Shown here: positions 21,343 through 32,452 of the stretch, in pieces
Numbering within the stretch: the stretch's first letter is position 1
Layout: each line of letters opens with the position of its first letter
Assembly: GCA_036852015.1 (NCBI GenBank)
Contig: JAANDG010000287.1
Coordinates: 114,540 to 178,539 of the forward strand
Length of the DNA stretch: 64,000 bases
DNA from: Pelodera strongyloides
Lineage: Eukaryota; Nematoda; Chromadorea; Rhabditida; Rhabditidae
Reading direction: 5' to 3'
Notes under the pieces: model-generated
The model's input: only the letters and a program-made list of their open reading frames with translations
What the model was told of the DNA's origin: nothing
The model's database searches: none
Position numbers and translations under genes: made by a program

Positions 21343-24300
21343 ATGGACCGATCCTCGAGTAAACCCCTAATGCTAGGGGTTTCTTCCCCTTTTGCAGAGA
21401 ATCCAAGTACTATGACACTGGAAGCATATCAGGACACGTGTATACCAGGTAATTATTGATTTTCTACCGTACACAAGCTACAGGATACAAACTACAAACC
21501 TTGGCTAAACTCGTGTTAGGATAGTTAGTACGATAAATGTGCATTTGTTAGGATAGTTGGACATCATGGGTGCGGTAGCGAAATGTTTAATCTGTTTAGC
21601 GTGTACTGTTATTATAGCTAGTGATATATATGTTCTAATCTAATGTTAGACTAGATATTAGTTACTTTATAGATTACTGTAGTGATGAGAACTGCAAAGT
21701 TTGCATTGGCATGCTCTGTGTCAGATTAAATTTAATTACAAATTAGTTAGCAAAGGTGTGGGGCGTAGGCGAGGATTTAGATGTATATGTAAATGTAGGT
21801 GTAGGAGTAGGTTAGTTAAAAAAATATTTCTGGATCTTTAATAATACAATATTATACGTATTATCACTTATACAACTTGTATTCGTTTGTTTTGTGTCTT
21901 AGTACCTTTAGCGTATAATCAAGGCATCAACCGGCATTTACTGCACACTACAATATTTTGTATTTCAAGAATATATGTAATTTTATTTCAAATCCTCAAA
22001 AACACTAATGTAAACTGTATTCTACGTCTCGCTGCCCTCAAAAGGCACTCAAAAATATATGACAACTGCTCATAAAATATAGTTCCTTTACTGTGAAAAT
22101 TCAGTTTTTGTGCTTTTTCAGGAATGAACAGTACAATAGATAAAATTCAGAAGGAAGCTATGTTTTTCTAATAAAAAGTTCAGAACACATAAAAAAAATT
22201 TGTTCGCGTTCTTTCATGTTAAAAACCTAGCGGCCATTGTAAGCAGCTGTTCAAAAGAGAAGAGTTTTCAATCCGGTACAAAGTTTACTAATTCTCTGAG
22301 TAATTAGAGACAGTTCGCTCGTTGTAAAGTATGACAACAAAACCGTGCGCGTGTGCCTCCGCGGCAGTGTTGTCGCGGTGCAGCGCTCCTTTTTATGAGT
22401 GCAGGAGTGGAGCGGCGCACTCGCAAATTGTGCACAAATCATTCCCTTAAATTTGCAGATTGTAATGCAAATTTGCTAAAACCGAATCCAGAAGGTAATT
22501 TTTGTAGAGAATGTCTTGCTGAATGATTTAAATCCTAATTGGTTGCTTGAATTGAAATGTTGACGTCGTTATTGGTTCGAAATTCACGAAACTGTGAACG
22601 GAAGTTGAACCTTGAGGCTCTTTTTTTTTTCGTGAGAAGCTTTAAAGCGATACGGCACGTGGTTTTTAAACAAAGCTGGACAACTTGATTCCTGTGTGCA
22701 AGGTTCTGTGCTCGTTTAGGAAGTTCGACACGGAGAGTGTTGCCTAATTTCCATTCATTACATATATCAAAACCAGGTGTCATACCATTTTAATCAAGGG
22801 ATGGTTTCTCACTAACAAAATATTTCCGTTCCCAGATGATAGTGTTGTGTGGTAGTCGTTCGTCAGTCGTCGTTGTGCGTTTTTCGTCTTCTTTTAGTTT
22901 TTTTATTGTTTTGGAATGCACTTTTTTTGGATCTAATACCCGAAATAAAAATAGAATCTCTCATTCGCAAGATTAAGATAACTACATATAATTGCTTCAA
23001 TTTCGTTGTATCCAATGATTTTGCGGAGATGCATTCTCACAGTATACATTGCGTAGACACTGACAGATATTCGAATGTTTCAGTTGCCATTTATACTTTT
23101 CAAAAATTTACAACCAGTCAGTATTAGAGCAAGTTTCCTTGCTATGAGAGCAAGTTTATTTCTTGGATTTATTGATTTTTTCCCAATTTATTGATTGTTT
23201 TTTCAGTGCACATGGAGATCAAAAAGTCGAAAATGCATTGGATTATCGCGGCAATTTTCATAGTGGCCGATATGGTTGGAGGAGGTGTGGTCGCAATGCC
23301 TGTGGCTTTCAAGCAGAGTGGTGGGACGCATTTATGACTATTCCAGGGGTTGGGGGTACTGTAGTAATGTTATTCCATGGGGTTGGGATTACTGTAACTG
23401 TATAATATTATTTCATGAGGTTGGGGTACTGTAGAATGTGAGTACGTAATATTGGGTAGAACTACAGTATGATTATGACTGTTTTCTGGGGTTGGCCCGC
23501 AGTGTGACAGGTTAGGCTACTATTTTAATAGTTTTAGTACAAGGGGATAAGTGAGCATATAAATGAAGCCATTTCAGTACAGCATGTGCATGAAACTTGT
23601 AGACAAGCCATGTAGATTTCTGGATACAGCTAGGCTGTTTGTCAGAGACCTTACAATAGAAAAAGAAAGCGTTAAATAATTTTTTATAACTTATTGTGGG
23701 CCTCAAAGTGAGCCACAAGCCATTTTTCTAGTTTTATCCAGAAATCTGATATATAAAGACTTGTAAGTTGTCTGCACCAAACAGGCTTGACTGCATAGTT
23801 TTGTTGTAATGTAGCATATTGGTACTATTGTTGTACTTCATATACTCTAGTTAGAAATTAGTTATTAGTCTGTATTTAAATTGATAAGCCCGAATTTCAA
23901 CAACTGCTCTGGTAGAGTGAATATACAGTATTTTCACCACGCTACGCTGTATATTTTTTATAATTTATAAAACGTCGTCATAAAAAGACTTTATCACAAA
24001 CTAAATGTCAAAATGTAACCAGCGTAGCGTTATTCACTGCGTTTTCCAACATCGATCTGAGTATCCATCCAAGTTCAACTTATAGACTTGCAAAACAAAA
24101 ACTGTTGCCTTATTTCTGTTTGAAAACGCAGTGGAGGTTCTAGGTACGGTATAAATTCGATACTAAAGAATCCAGCCTCGTTTAGGTCTCTATGTCGGAG
24201 TGGTCTTCATGCTCGTAATTTGTGCTATATTTGAATACACTGGATATCAACTGGGACGAGTTTGGGTCGTCATGCAACGGAGGTAACCAATATGAATAAA

Positions 24301-27300
24301 ATCAATACTATATGCAAATTGCTTGGTCGGTTTGATGTTTGTGTTCGCTCAAAAATAAATCATCTCAAATTCCATAATAATTTATCCATGGGTTTATTAG
24401 AGTCTTCGAAAGAGCGATGTGAGGAAACTCTTTGATCATATTTGATCAGTTTAATAATGAAAATCGGATCAATACACTGTTTAAAAGTGAAATAGCGGCC
24501 GGTTTTTGAAACGCATCGTGGACAACTGAATCCTTACGGATTTATGCTAATTTGCTCGAATTTACTTGTCTTTTTATTCTAATGTATGTGCATTTGCATA
24601 GGCTGCATAACAACACTGGTGTACGCGGTGTTTCAAAAACCGACCAGTATTTCGCTTTAACAAAATTAAGATTTTTCTTCAGATGGCCCGTTTATAAACA
24701 ACATTGTCGGAAACCTTTTCCCGAAATGGCCTACAGAAGTATGGGACGAACAGCCCAGTAAGTTGAAGCTATTAGAATATAGAGACTCTAGGGCCCAGGG
24801 CGTGGATTACTAATCGATAACGGATATGTATGAGTATGGGCAGGCTTTACTATTTCATAATTAATTATAAACATAAATTTTTTTTCGCAGTCTGAGCGAG
24901 TTTACACGTTTTTTTCTTTAAAAGGTCACGTCCATCAAAAATGAGACATTCTGAAGTTCAATAAGGAAAAATATATTCCAGACGGTTAACTTCCTGTGCC
25001 ATTCAAGTGACACTATTCGGCATTTCGGTTGTATATCTTCTACTTTCCGCAAATATTATTCACTATTTTATTGGTGAAATGTTGCAGGTAATTTTGTTTC
25101 TTCCTTGTAAAATACGGTATAATATCGGACATGCACTGCAACGTTATAAAACGTACTGATTTGTCAACATTTTATGATTATTATTTGTTATATTGTTTTA
25201 CCTTTTATCATAATGTTCAATCAATTTTTACATTATATCCTTCCTTCTTATCCCGTTTACTCTCTGAAGCCATGGCCGTGTTGCACTGACGAGACCCCAC
25301 CGTGGTAAAATTCCTCGTATGCGACTGGGGTCGAAACGGGGTCAAATACTAAGTATGGGCCCTTGTATATTATATATTTGTTCCATGTTCACTTTTTATT
25401 TTTATTGATTTCCTGTTTTATTTCAGATCAATATGTGTGGTACTATTATTCTACTCGCGTTGATAATCGCTCCGTTCACATATTTGAAGAGTCCCGGAGA
25501 CTTTTGGTGAGTGAACTTTTCATGGGTTAAAGCGAAATACTGGCCGGTTCTTGAAACGCATCGTGGACAACTGAATTCTTGCGTATTTGTGCTAATTTAC
25601 TCGAATTTACAAATTTACTCGATTTTTTATTCCAATTTATGTTCATTTGCATAAGCTGCATAATAATGCTGGTGTTCTGAATACGTTTCAAAAACCGGCC
25701 GGTATTTCGCTTTAAAAACGTCGTTGTTTATTTTCTGATAATGTAGAACTAGAAGGATATCAGACAGTTTTCTGTAAACACCGCACATTAGATTAGATAA
25801 ATTATTTCTAGTTTAGCATCATTTTGCTATATTCAATTTGTTATATATTTTTCCAATAGCAACTTTCTCCATCATGCTCCGCAGCAATCTTTTGAACATC
25901 TCTTTTAAAGCGAAATACTGGCCGGTTTTGAAACGCATCGAATACACCAGCATTTTATGCAGTTTATGCAAATGAACGTAAATTAGAATAAAAATCGCAC
26001 TAAATTCGAGCAACTTTGCGTAAATAAGTGACAATTCAGCTGTCCAGGATGCGTTTAAAAAACCGGCCGGTATTTCGCTTTAAAGCGAAATGCTAGCCCC
26101 TTTGGAAAATTTGATCGTCCACGGCAATCGTACAAAATTAGCATAGGATACATAGGATTTGCTTATCATATGCTAATTTTCCAAAGAGGCTAGCATTTCG
26201 CTTTAACATCCAATGACTTCAGGATTGTCGTAGTCTTTGCTATGGTGACCACGATTCTCTCCGTCGCTATGATAATCTTCGGTGTTTTCCTCGATCACGA
26301 TACTTGTGTCCAGCACGTCCGGTACGGACCTATAACCCCGGGAAGCGTTATTCTATCCATGGGTAAGCACTTTCTCGTAACTTTGCAAGTTTTACAGCTG
26401 AGCAATGGAGCAGCAAAGCAAGTAGTGACTGGAGTTATACCGTCGTTGAAACGTATCTGATCGCATCCGGCAAAAATCGAAAAACGCAGAATCTCATCCT
26501 GAATAATTCAATTAAACGACCAGAGAAAAGCCTAAGAGGACCTACAGAAACTGTACAGAGGAAATATACAGTATAAACCGTGTCGAAACCGAAACTGAAA
26601 AAAAAACGAAATCGAAAAGAAACAGGCCGAATAACCTATTGTTTTCAGGAACGTTCCTCTTCGCCTTCTCCGGTCACTATGTCTTTCCCACAATTGTGAA
26701 TGACATGAGAAGGCCAATCAAGTTCAAGAAGTCGATTTGGCTAGGATTTGGAGGTAAACAAAATTATTAGTTGGACTCTACCAATTCTACCAATTTGAAT
26801 TTTCTTTTTCATTATGTCCAAAATGGCAAAATGTTTGTCCCATAATCATTAGAAAAAGATAACTGTGTGAATATCGTGGTTAAAATACAAGGTCCAGCTA
26901 ATCTTTTGAACTACCATCTTGGTGTATGCTGCATGCTGTACAACAATTCTGAATTCTGATGTCAACTACAGTAAGAACAGGATCTTCAAGTAGTAATTTC
27001 TTTCAGTTGTTGTCCTACTGTACATGCCTCTCTCTGTATATTCATACATTGTGTATGGAGATTCAATGGATAAATCCGTCATTTACAGGTAAGGTTCTTG
27101 TAGAATATTTAGCCTAGTGATGGTTAATTGGAATATAACCCGGATATGCTTATGCCTACGTTGCACGTGAAGAGGGTTTATCTTTCATACTGCAAACTTC
27201 AGCATGTACCTTACCTTACGCGTCCTTAGGTTAAGGGGAAACAGGGCCGGTTTTTGAAACGCATCTCAAATTACGGCATTATTTATGCTAAGTGTAGTTA

Positions 27301-30300
27301 TTTGAAATACGTTCAAAAACCGGCCGTTATTTCGCTCAAATATGTCTTCCACTTTTCAGTGTCCAAACCCAATGGCTGCAACAAGGGGCCAACTGCATGA
27401 TAGCCGCCCACTGCGTCCTCACTCTCGTCATTGTAATCAACCCAGTCAACCAGGAAATTGAAGAGTACTTCAAGGTCCCACATCGTAAGTTTCAGTCATT
27501 ATATTTGATTTATCGGAATTACCGTAACTGTTAACGGTGTTAAGGAATTAGATATTAGGGCGATATATTTTATTAGAAAGATACCGCTTAAACCTAAACG
27601 CCAGTCGGTTATGCGATATGAGTTAGCGCTAGCATCAAAATTATATGCAAATGATAGAGGTAATAAATAATAGTACTTTTTCATAAAACAAAATTACACA
27701 ATACCACTAGAGGTTTACGTTTACGTTCTTATTGGCATAACAACCAAAAATGTTCGGGTAGAATATTAATAATGTATGTGTCAATAATCAATAATCATCA
27801 ATAATCATTCAGACTTCGGTATCGGTCGGTTCACCGTTCGCTCCATAATGTTGGTCCTGGTGGTGTTTGTCGGATTGACTATGCCCGAATTTGGTCCAGT
27901 CATGAATTTGGTAATTTTTCAATTACTCAATTTCTTAAGACAATTTTTAAATATGGGCGCATTATTGTTTTAGGCTATCCTAGTTTACCATACCTTGCAG
28001 TTGTGCTCTGAAACAAATCGTGAATTACTGCTAAACCCTGTGCTTTATATCACGATGCGCCTATGAAAAGATGCTGCTTGCCAAGTAAAATAAAACCCGT
28101 AAAAACAAGGACTTGTCGTTGAGCAGCACAAGAAACAGAGCGGTCCGTCAAAGAGTACGAATATGGGGAGGGAGTTTCCTGGAAATTCACTAATATTAAA
28201 TTCACTAATATAAAAAAATAAAGAAATATATATTTTCGTTTAGGTCGGTTCGTCAACTATTCCCCTCGGCTGTGTGATTATGCCCTCTTTGTTCTATTTG
28301 TGGATCAATGCAGCCAGTGAAGAACAATGGCTGAAAGGGGAAATCCCATCAATTAAAGAGTAGGTCTTGGTATACTTGGAATGGATATTTTTTTATATCG
28401 CAGCCGGTTTGTTGAAAATAGTAAGCTGCTTCTTCTCTATTCCTCAGGCGCACAGCGCGGAAATGCGTATCCGCGTCCGCGGGAAAAGATTGCAAATTTG
28501 TATTGAAAAAAAAATCGTGACCAGAGCAACCTCTTTTCTGCGTCTCCGCCTTTCCCCTTGTTAAAGGGTCAGGCCCATTTCAAATGACCCCTATTTTTGA
28601 TGATTCCATCTGAATCCCCATACCAAATATAGTTGGATGCAATATTTTCTAATTTTCAAGCCCAAAATTCACACACTATTCAGCAATTTACCGTGGGCAG
28701 TCATACCCAACTATCTATCGCAGTTGTCACGCCCATTCGCGCTCATTGGCCAATATCACAATCGCCACGCCCAATAGAGCATATTGCCCAATTACCGCGA
28801 AGGGGCGTGACAACTGCGATAAATAGTTGGGTATGACTGGCAATGGTAAATTGCTGAATACTGTCTGAATTTTGCACTTGAAAATTAGAAAACTATCGTA
28901 TTCTACTATATTTGACATGGAGAAGCAAATGGAATCATCAAAAATAGGGGTCATTTGAAATGGGCCTGACCCTTTAAAGAGCCATCTCTTTTCCGCTGAC
29001 ATTTCCGCGCTGCGCGCCTGAGAACGTAGTAGGCGTGACGGCGACTGGTTTAGATTTATGCATCTCGTAGTCACTTGTCAGTTGAGAATAAGGTGACATA
29101 ATTTCTTACAGAATTGCATTTCTTTCAGAGTTTACGACCGATCGAAGAAACCCGAATTCTGGTTCAACATCTTCATTATGAGTGAGTTGTTTTCCTTTGG
29201 CCTTGACAAAAATTACCCCAATTAGTCCGGTCTATTTAGTCATTATGAAGACTTGAAAGTCTGAAAGTACCCGACCAACTAATAGACTAGGGACTAATGG
29301 GACATGAGCGATACCGTAGTCTACGCATGTCGAGCACTTTGTCCTGTGGAACTCGTCGTCTACTCTTCTCATGAATGTCCTCTGTGGAACAAATCATAAC
29401 CCTTAAAGCGAAATACCGGCCGGTTTTTGAAACGCATTGCGTACACCTGCTTTCTTATGCAGCATATGCAAATGAGCAGAAATTAGAATAAAAACTAGAC
29501 CCCGATTAGACCCCATCTTGCATAAATGCTCAGGAATGCAAGTGCTTGAGATGCGTTTCAAAAACCGGCCGGTATTTCGCTTTAAACACTGTTTTGAACA
29601 TTTAATAAAGATTGATGAATTTATTTATTACTAATTATTTAATTTCAGTCGTCGCACTGTGCGGTATGGCAATTGGAACGTACAAGGGTGTGCAAGCGGT
29701 GGCCGAGGCCGAATTCTCCACTCCTTGCTATTTGAGATACTTTGAAGAGGCGAAGCCAACCAACCACAATACGTTCCTGGTAAATTATAATTGGCGAAAC
29801 CTTATTTGAATTTCATTGACATGTTATATATGATTTCTTATTTGACGCACAATCTATGTAAGTAACACATCGAGTTCCCGAGGAACAGTGGCGTAAAATT
29901 ATTAGAAAACTATTGACGCGCAAAATTTTGTGAATATTGCACGTCACAACTTTGCCAAGTGATTTGTACGAGCAGTTTCCACCATAAGGAGAGAACGCGG
30001 ACACCTTTCTCCTGCCTAAATACGGTCCGCCAAATGGGACTCCTTAAAGCGAAATACCGGCCGGTTTTTGAAACGCATCGTGGACAACTGAATTCTCAAG
30101 CAGATCTGCTAATTTTCTCGAATTTAGCTCGATATTTTATTCTAATTTATGTTCATTTGCATATGCTGCACAAGAATGCTGGTCTACTCGATGCGTTTCA
30201 AAAACCGGCTGGTATTTCGCTTTAAGGCTTTAAGGTCAGGTGCTTGGACTCGGTCGTAATTGGTATCAACACTATTCGTTCAAATCTATTCTATAAATAT

Positions 30301-30380
30301 TGCAGATCAAGCAACATTGCTGCGGATGGGCTCGAAATGTTTCCGTTTTTGGGAATGGAAACATGTGTGGAGGACTTTAA
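21343..30380 (+). CDS. Amino acid transporter, AAAP family (SLC32/36/38 superfamily)
   Basis: Multi-pass membrane protein expected to move amino acids by proton or sodium coupling; the substrate cannot be read from sequence. Exons: 21343-21448, 23207-23320, 24186-24282, 24683-24757, 24982-25087, 25427-25506, 26223-26362, 26649-26753, 27007-27088, 27360-27484, 27813-27910, 28244-28359, 29129-29181, 29649-29779, 30306-30380. All phases match and total 500 codons plus stop, a normal family length. Residues 55-67 read [13 protein letters not shown], the hallmark first transmembrane segment of Aa_trans proteins. Around residues 240-255 is [16 protein letters not shown], the matching half-way motif. 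I count about ten hydrophobic segments with a short hydrophilic N-terminus, and the tail ends MCGGL. Introns carry at least six TTAA elements (24481-24660, 25527-25715, 25905-26206, 28561-28977, 29403-29585, 30044-30225), all outside the exons. Family assignment is firm; orthology to a particular SLC member is not. Confidence 0.9.
22642..22793. mobile_element. Family E TTAA element
   Basis: Starts TTAAAGCGATACGGCACGTGG and ends CCAGGTGTCATACCATTTTAA. The same CACGTGG...CCACGTG(C/T) ends recur at 33861-33912. Located in transporter intron 1. Confidence 0.7.
23335..23500. repeat. Diverged tandem repeat of GGGGTTGGGGTACTGTA units
   Basis: Three to four irregular copies of a block with (A/T)GGGGTTGGG(G/A)TACTGTA and ATGTTATT(C/T)CATG, spaced about 40-60 bp, directly after exon 2 of the transporter. 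Confidence 0.65.
24481..24660. mobile_element. Family A element in transporter intron 3
   Basis: Starts TTAAAAGTGAAATAGCGGCC and ends CCGACCAGTATTTCGCTTTAA. The right end stops 23 bases upstream of exon 4, so it makes up the left part of that splice-acceptor region. Confidence 0.88.
25527..25715. mobile_element. Family A element in transporter intron 6
   Basis: Starts TTAAAGCGAAATACTGGCC and ends CCGGCCGGTATTTCGCTTTAA. It begins 20 bases after the exon 6 donor. Confidence 0.93.
25905..26082. mobile_element. Family A element, abutting a family B element
   Basis: Starts TTAAAGCGAAATACTGGCC and ends CCGGCCGGTATTTCGCTTTAA. Its right TTAA (26079-26082) also begins the next element. Confidence 0.93.
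26079..26206. mobile_element. Short family B element
   Basis: Starts TTAAAGCGAAATGCTAGCCC and ends GAGGCTAGCATTTCGCTTTAA. It is shorter than the copies at 8858 and 48714 because most of the left arm (the GCATATGATAAGC part) is deleted, so the hairpin is asymmetric. Confidence 0.9.
27232..27340. mobile_element. Internally deleted family A element
   Basis: Has AGGGCCGGTTTTTGAAACGC on the left and TTCAAAAACCGGCCGTTATTTC on the right but only about 50 bases between. The right TTAA is lost (TTCGCTCAAA). It ends about 20 bp before transporter exon 10. Confidence 0.8.
28443..29022. mobile_element. Outer inverted repeat enclosing a family C element
   Basis: CTCAGGCGCACAGCGCGGAA (28445) pairs with the complement at about 29000-29022 (TTCCGCGCTGCGCGCCTGAG). 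The family C element 28561-28977 sits inside, so this looks like one inverted-repeat element inserted within another. It lies in transporter intron 12. Confidence 0.7.
28561..28977. mobile_element. Family C element (nested)
   Basis: Starts TTAAAGGGTCAGGCCCATTT and ends AAATGGGCCTGACCCTTTAA. Arms include TCAAATGACCCCTATTTTTG and its complement. Both TTAA ends are intact. Confidence 0.92.
29403..29585. mobile_element. Family A element in transporter intron 13
   Basis: Starts TTAAAGCGAAATACCGGCC and ends CCGGCCGGTATTTCGCTTTAA, so both 33-bp termini are intact. The core keeps TATGCAAATGAGC. Confidence 0.95.
30044..30225. mobile_element. Family A element in transporter intron 14
   Basis: Starts TTAAAGCGAAATACCGGCC and ends CCGGCTGGTATTTCGCTTTAA. 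The core contains TTCATTTGCATATGC. Confidence 0.95.
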
Positions 30381-30461
30381 ATCAACAAGCTGAATATTTT
30401 TTCATTCTATAGACGTAATAATACACACAAACTACCATTTAGCTGTGAATTTCTGCCAAGC

Positions 30462-30467
30462 AATAAA
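30462..30467 (+). terminator. AATAAA polyadenylation signal of the transporter
   Basis: A canonical AATAAA hexamer lies about 80 bases after the TAA stop codon at 30378-30380, the expected distance for a short nematode 3' UTR. Confidence 0.55.
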
Positions 30468-32102
30468 GTATATACATAGCACCTTTTTAAGATGATCCCC
30501 CACGAGTATACATTGCTGTTTTTATTTCCCATTATGTGTAAAGTATACGCCCCCATTAGACAAAGACAATGTAGTTCGGTTTGTACCAAATCAACATGTC
30601 CTTTTTATGCATTTACCTAGCAAAAGTCACCGCAACCTATTAATCCGCTCCCTGTATTTGAATCGTACTTTATTTTTACTAACCCTACCCTATTTACGCG
30701 ATTGCTAAATTTCCCTGAGGACCTTTGGATTGCGCGCGGCTACGTTGCGGCGCTTGGCAATGTCCACCGCTATGCATTGGCCCACTTTTACGCACTGCAG
30801 CAAGCACGCCCCAAAGCGTTGCCAAAGTCTTCCCCGCATAATTATACTATTTTTCCCAAAGAATCCCCAACTTTTTCGTATAATCGATTATTTTTCTATA
30901 TGACAAGCTCAACGATTTACGTTGTGCACAATTCTTCACTTATTTTTGTTTTCTTTTAAATAGGCGCAGTTTTAAACCAACGCGTAGCATACTGTAGAAC
31001 ATCATTTTCGGCATAATACAAAAAGTGCATAATTAAACTAACTCAAACATTTATACAAAAACCAGAGCGCCTTGTTATACTATACCGGTCCGTCGAATTT
31101 TGTGGTAAAACGCGTATTTCCCAAATTTATGAGAACCTCTAATTTCCTTATTTTACAGACAATTATGAAATTATGAGCATCGTAATTCTAACCTAATCTT
31201 ATTCTTAGATTCCTCTAACAAGGTTTATTTCATTGCATTTCCATTTTCGACAAAACTAACCCCAGTGATTTACAGTTTCGTAGTTTTCAATCATTCTCCA
31301 AAATTCTTTATTGTTAGTATTTAGGTGTATGGATACTGTACATTGCTTCTAACCTCTAACCGTGTTATATCACAATTTGTTAGAGATAATACTTTATTAG
31401 CCCGTTTTGTTCTTGTTAGTTTAGGATGCATTTTTACGTGTTACTTGCTTGATTGTTGCATAAATAGTTTTTTTTTATCCTGCGACTGGCAATAAGGACA
31501 TTACGGATTAGTGGGGACTTCGCGAAGACAGAAGTGCGCGGCGAAAATATGGCACTCTGAGCAATATGGGCCCACCTGGATACTTTGCTCTTTCGCTAAC
31601 ACCTGGCATACGCCTCGCGCGAAGCTTGCGTACTGTAAACCCTTTCAAAAGGCTTCTCTCTTGGTGAATGCCAGCGAAACGAGTCAATTCCACGGAAGAC
31701 ACATTAGCGGAACAATTATAGGTTCGCCGCACGCACAATTTTTTTGCGCAGAGTTCGCGCGAAGTGCACTACCATACGTAAACACGGATGCGCATACAAT
31801 TCTATTAAGACAATATACACAGAACTTCTTTATCAACCATTACCGGGATCATCATATATCAACACTTACAAGAATAATACACGAGATTTCAGTTCAACAC
31901 CACGTATAAATTATTTAGAAATAAAACTCATCAAAAACTGGTAATACCGTATAATTCATAGTACAAATCAGTATCGCTATCAAGTATAATTAGTCTAAAT
32001 TCTATTCTAATAATAAATAATGATAAACAATCACGAGAAACAACTGTAAACTTCATCCTAACAAATCAACAATCTCAACAAAAACAATCATTAATAATTA
32101 GC
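30468..32102. other. Intergenic region between convergent genes
   Basis: Lies between the 3' ends of the transporter (+) and the nucleoporin (-). Two GC-richer patches (30710-30830 and 31500-31770) give moderate open frames on both strands, but none has a recognisable domain or flanking splice logic. Confidence 0.45.
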
Positions 32103-32242
32103 TTAAAGCGAAACACCGTTTGTGAAACACATCGAGTACACCAGCATAAAAAATCTAGCTAAATTCGAGCAACTTGGCATAAATACGTAAGAACTCAGTT
32201 GCCGCGAGATGCGTTTCAAAAACCGGCCGCTATTTCGCTTTA
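32103..32242. mobile_element. Family A element, internally shortened
   Basis: Starts TTAAAGCGAAACACCG with part of the left inverted repeat missing and ends CCGGCCGCTATTTCGCTTTAA. Located just downstream of the nucleoporin stop codon. Confidence 0.88.
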
Positions 32243-32452
32243 ACTCAAAGTTTCTTTAGTTCATCTCAACTCGCAAATACCGTAATCAATTAGTTCCACG
32301 AAGCTCACCGCCAAGACGAGAACGACCTGAAATAGTATACAAATTACAGTAGAAAACTAGACGGCGTTGCCCTGTCACGAATACGTTTTTACGTTTTATA
32401 TTTATAATAAGTATTTACAATTTACATAAACAACACAACAACCCAAAATCCC

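Noticed and set aside
30702..30959. 85-codon frame starting MLNFPEDLWIARGY
   Set aside because: Unrecognised, with a hydrophobic AT-rich tail; more likely repeat-derived intergenic sequence.
31511..31909. 132-codon plus-strand and overlapping minus-strand frames
   Set aside because: No domain and no splice context, and both strands are open at once, which reflects local GC content.
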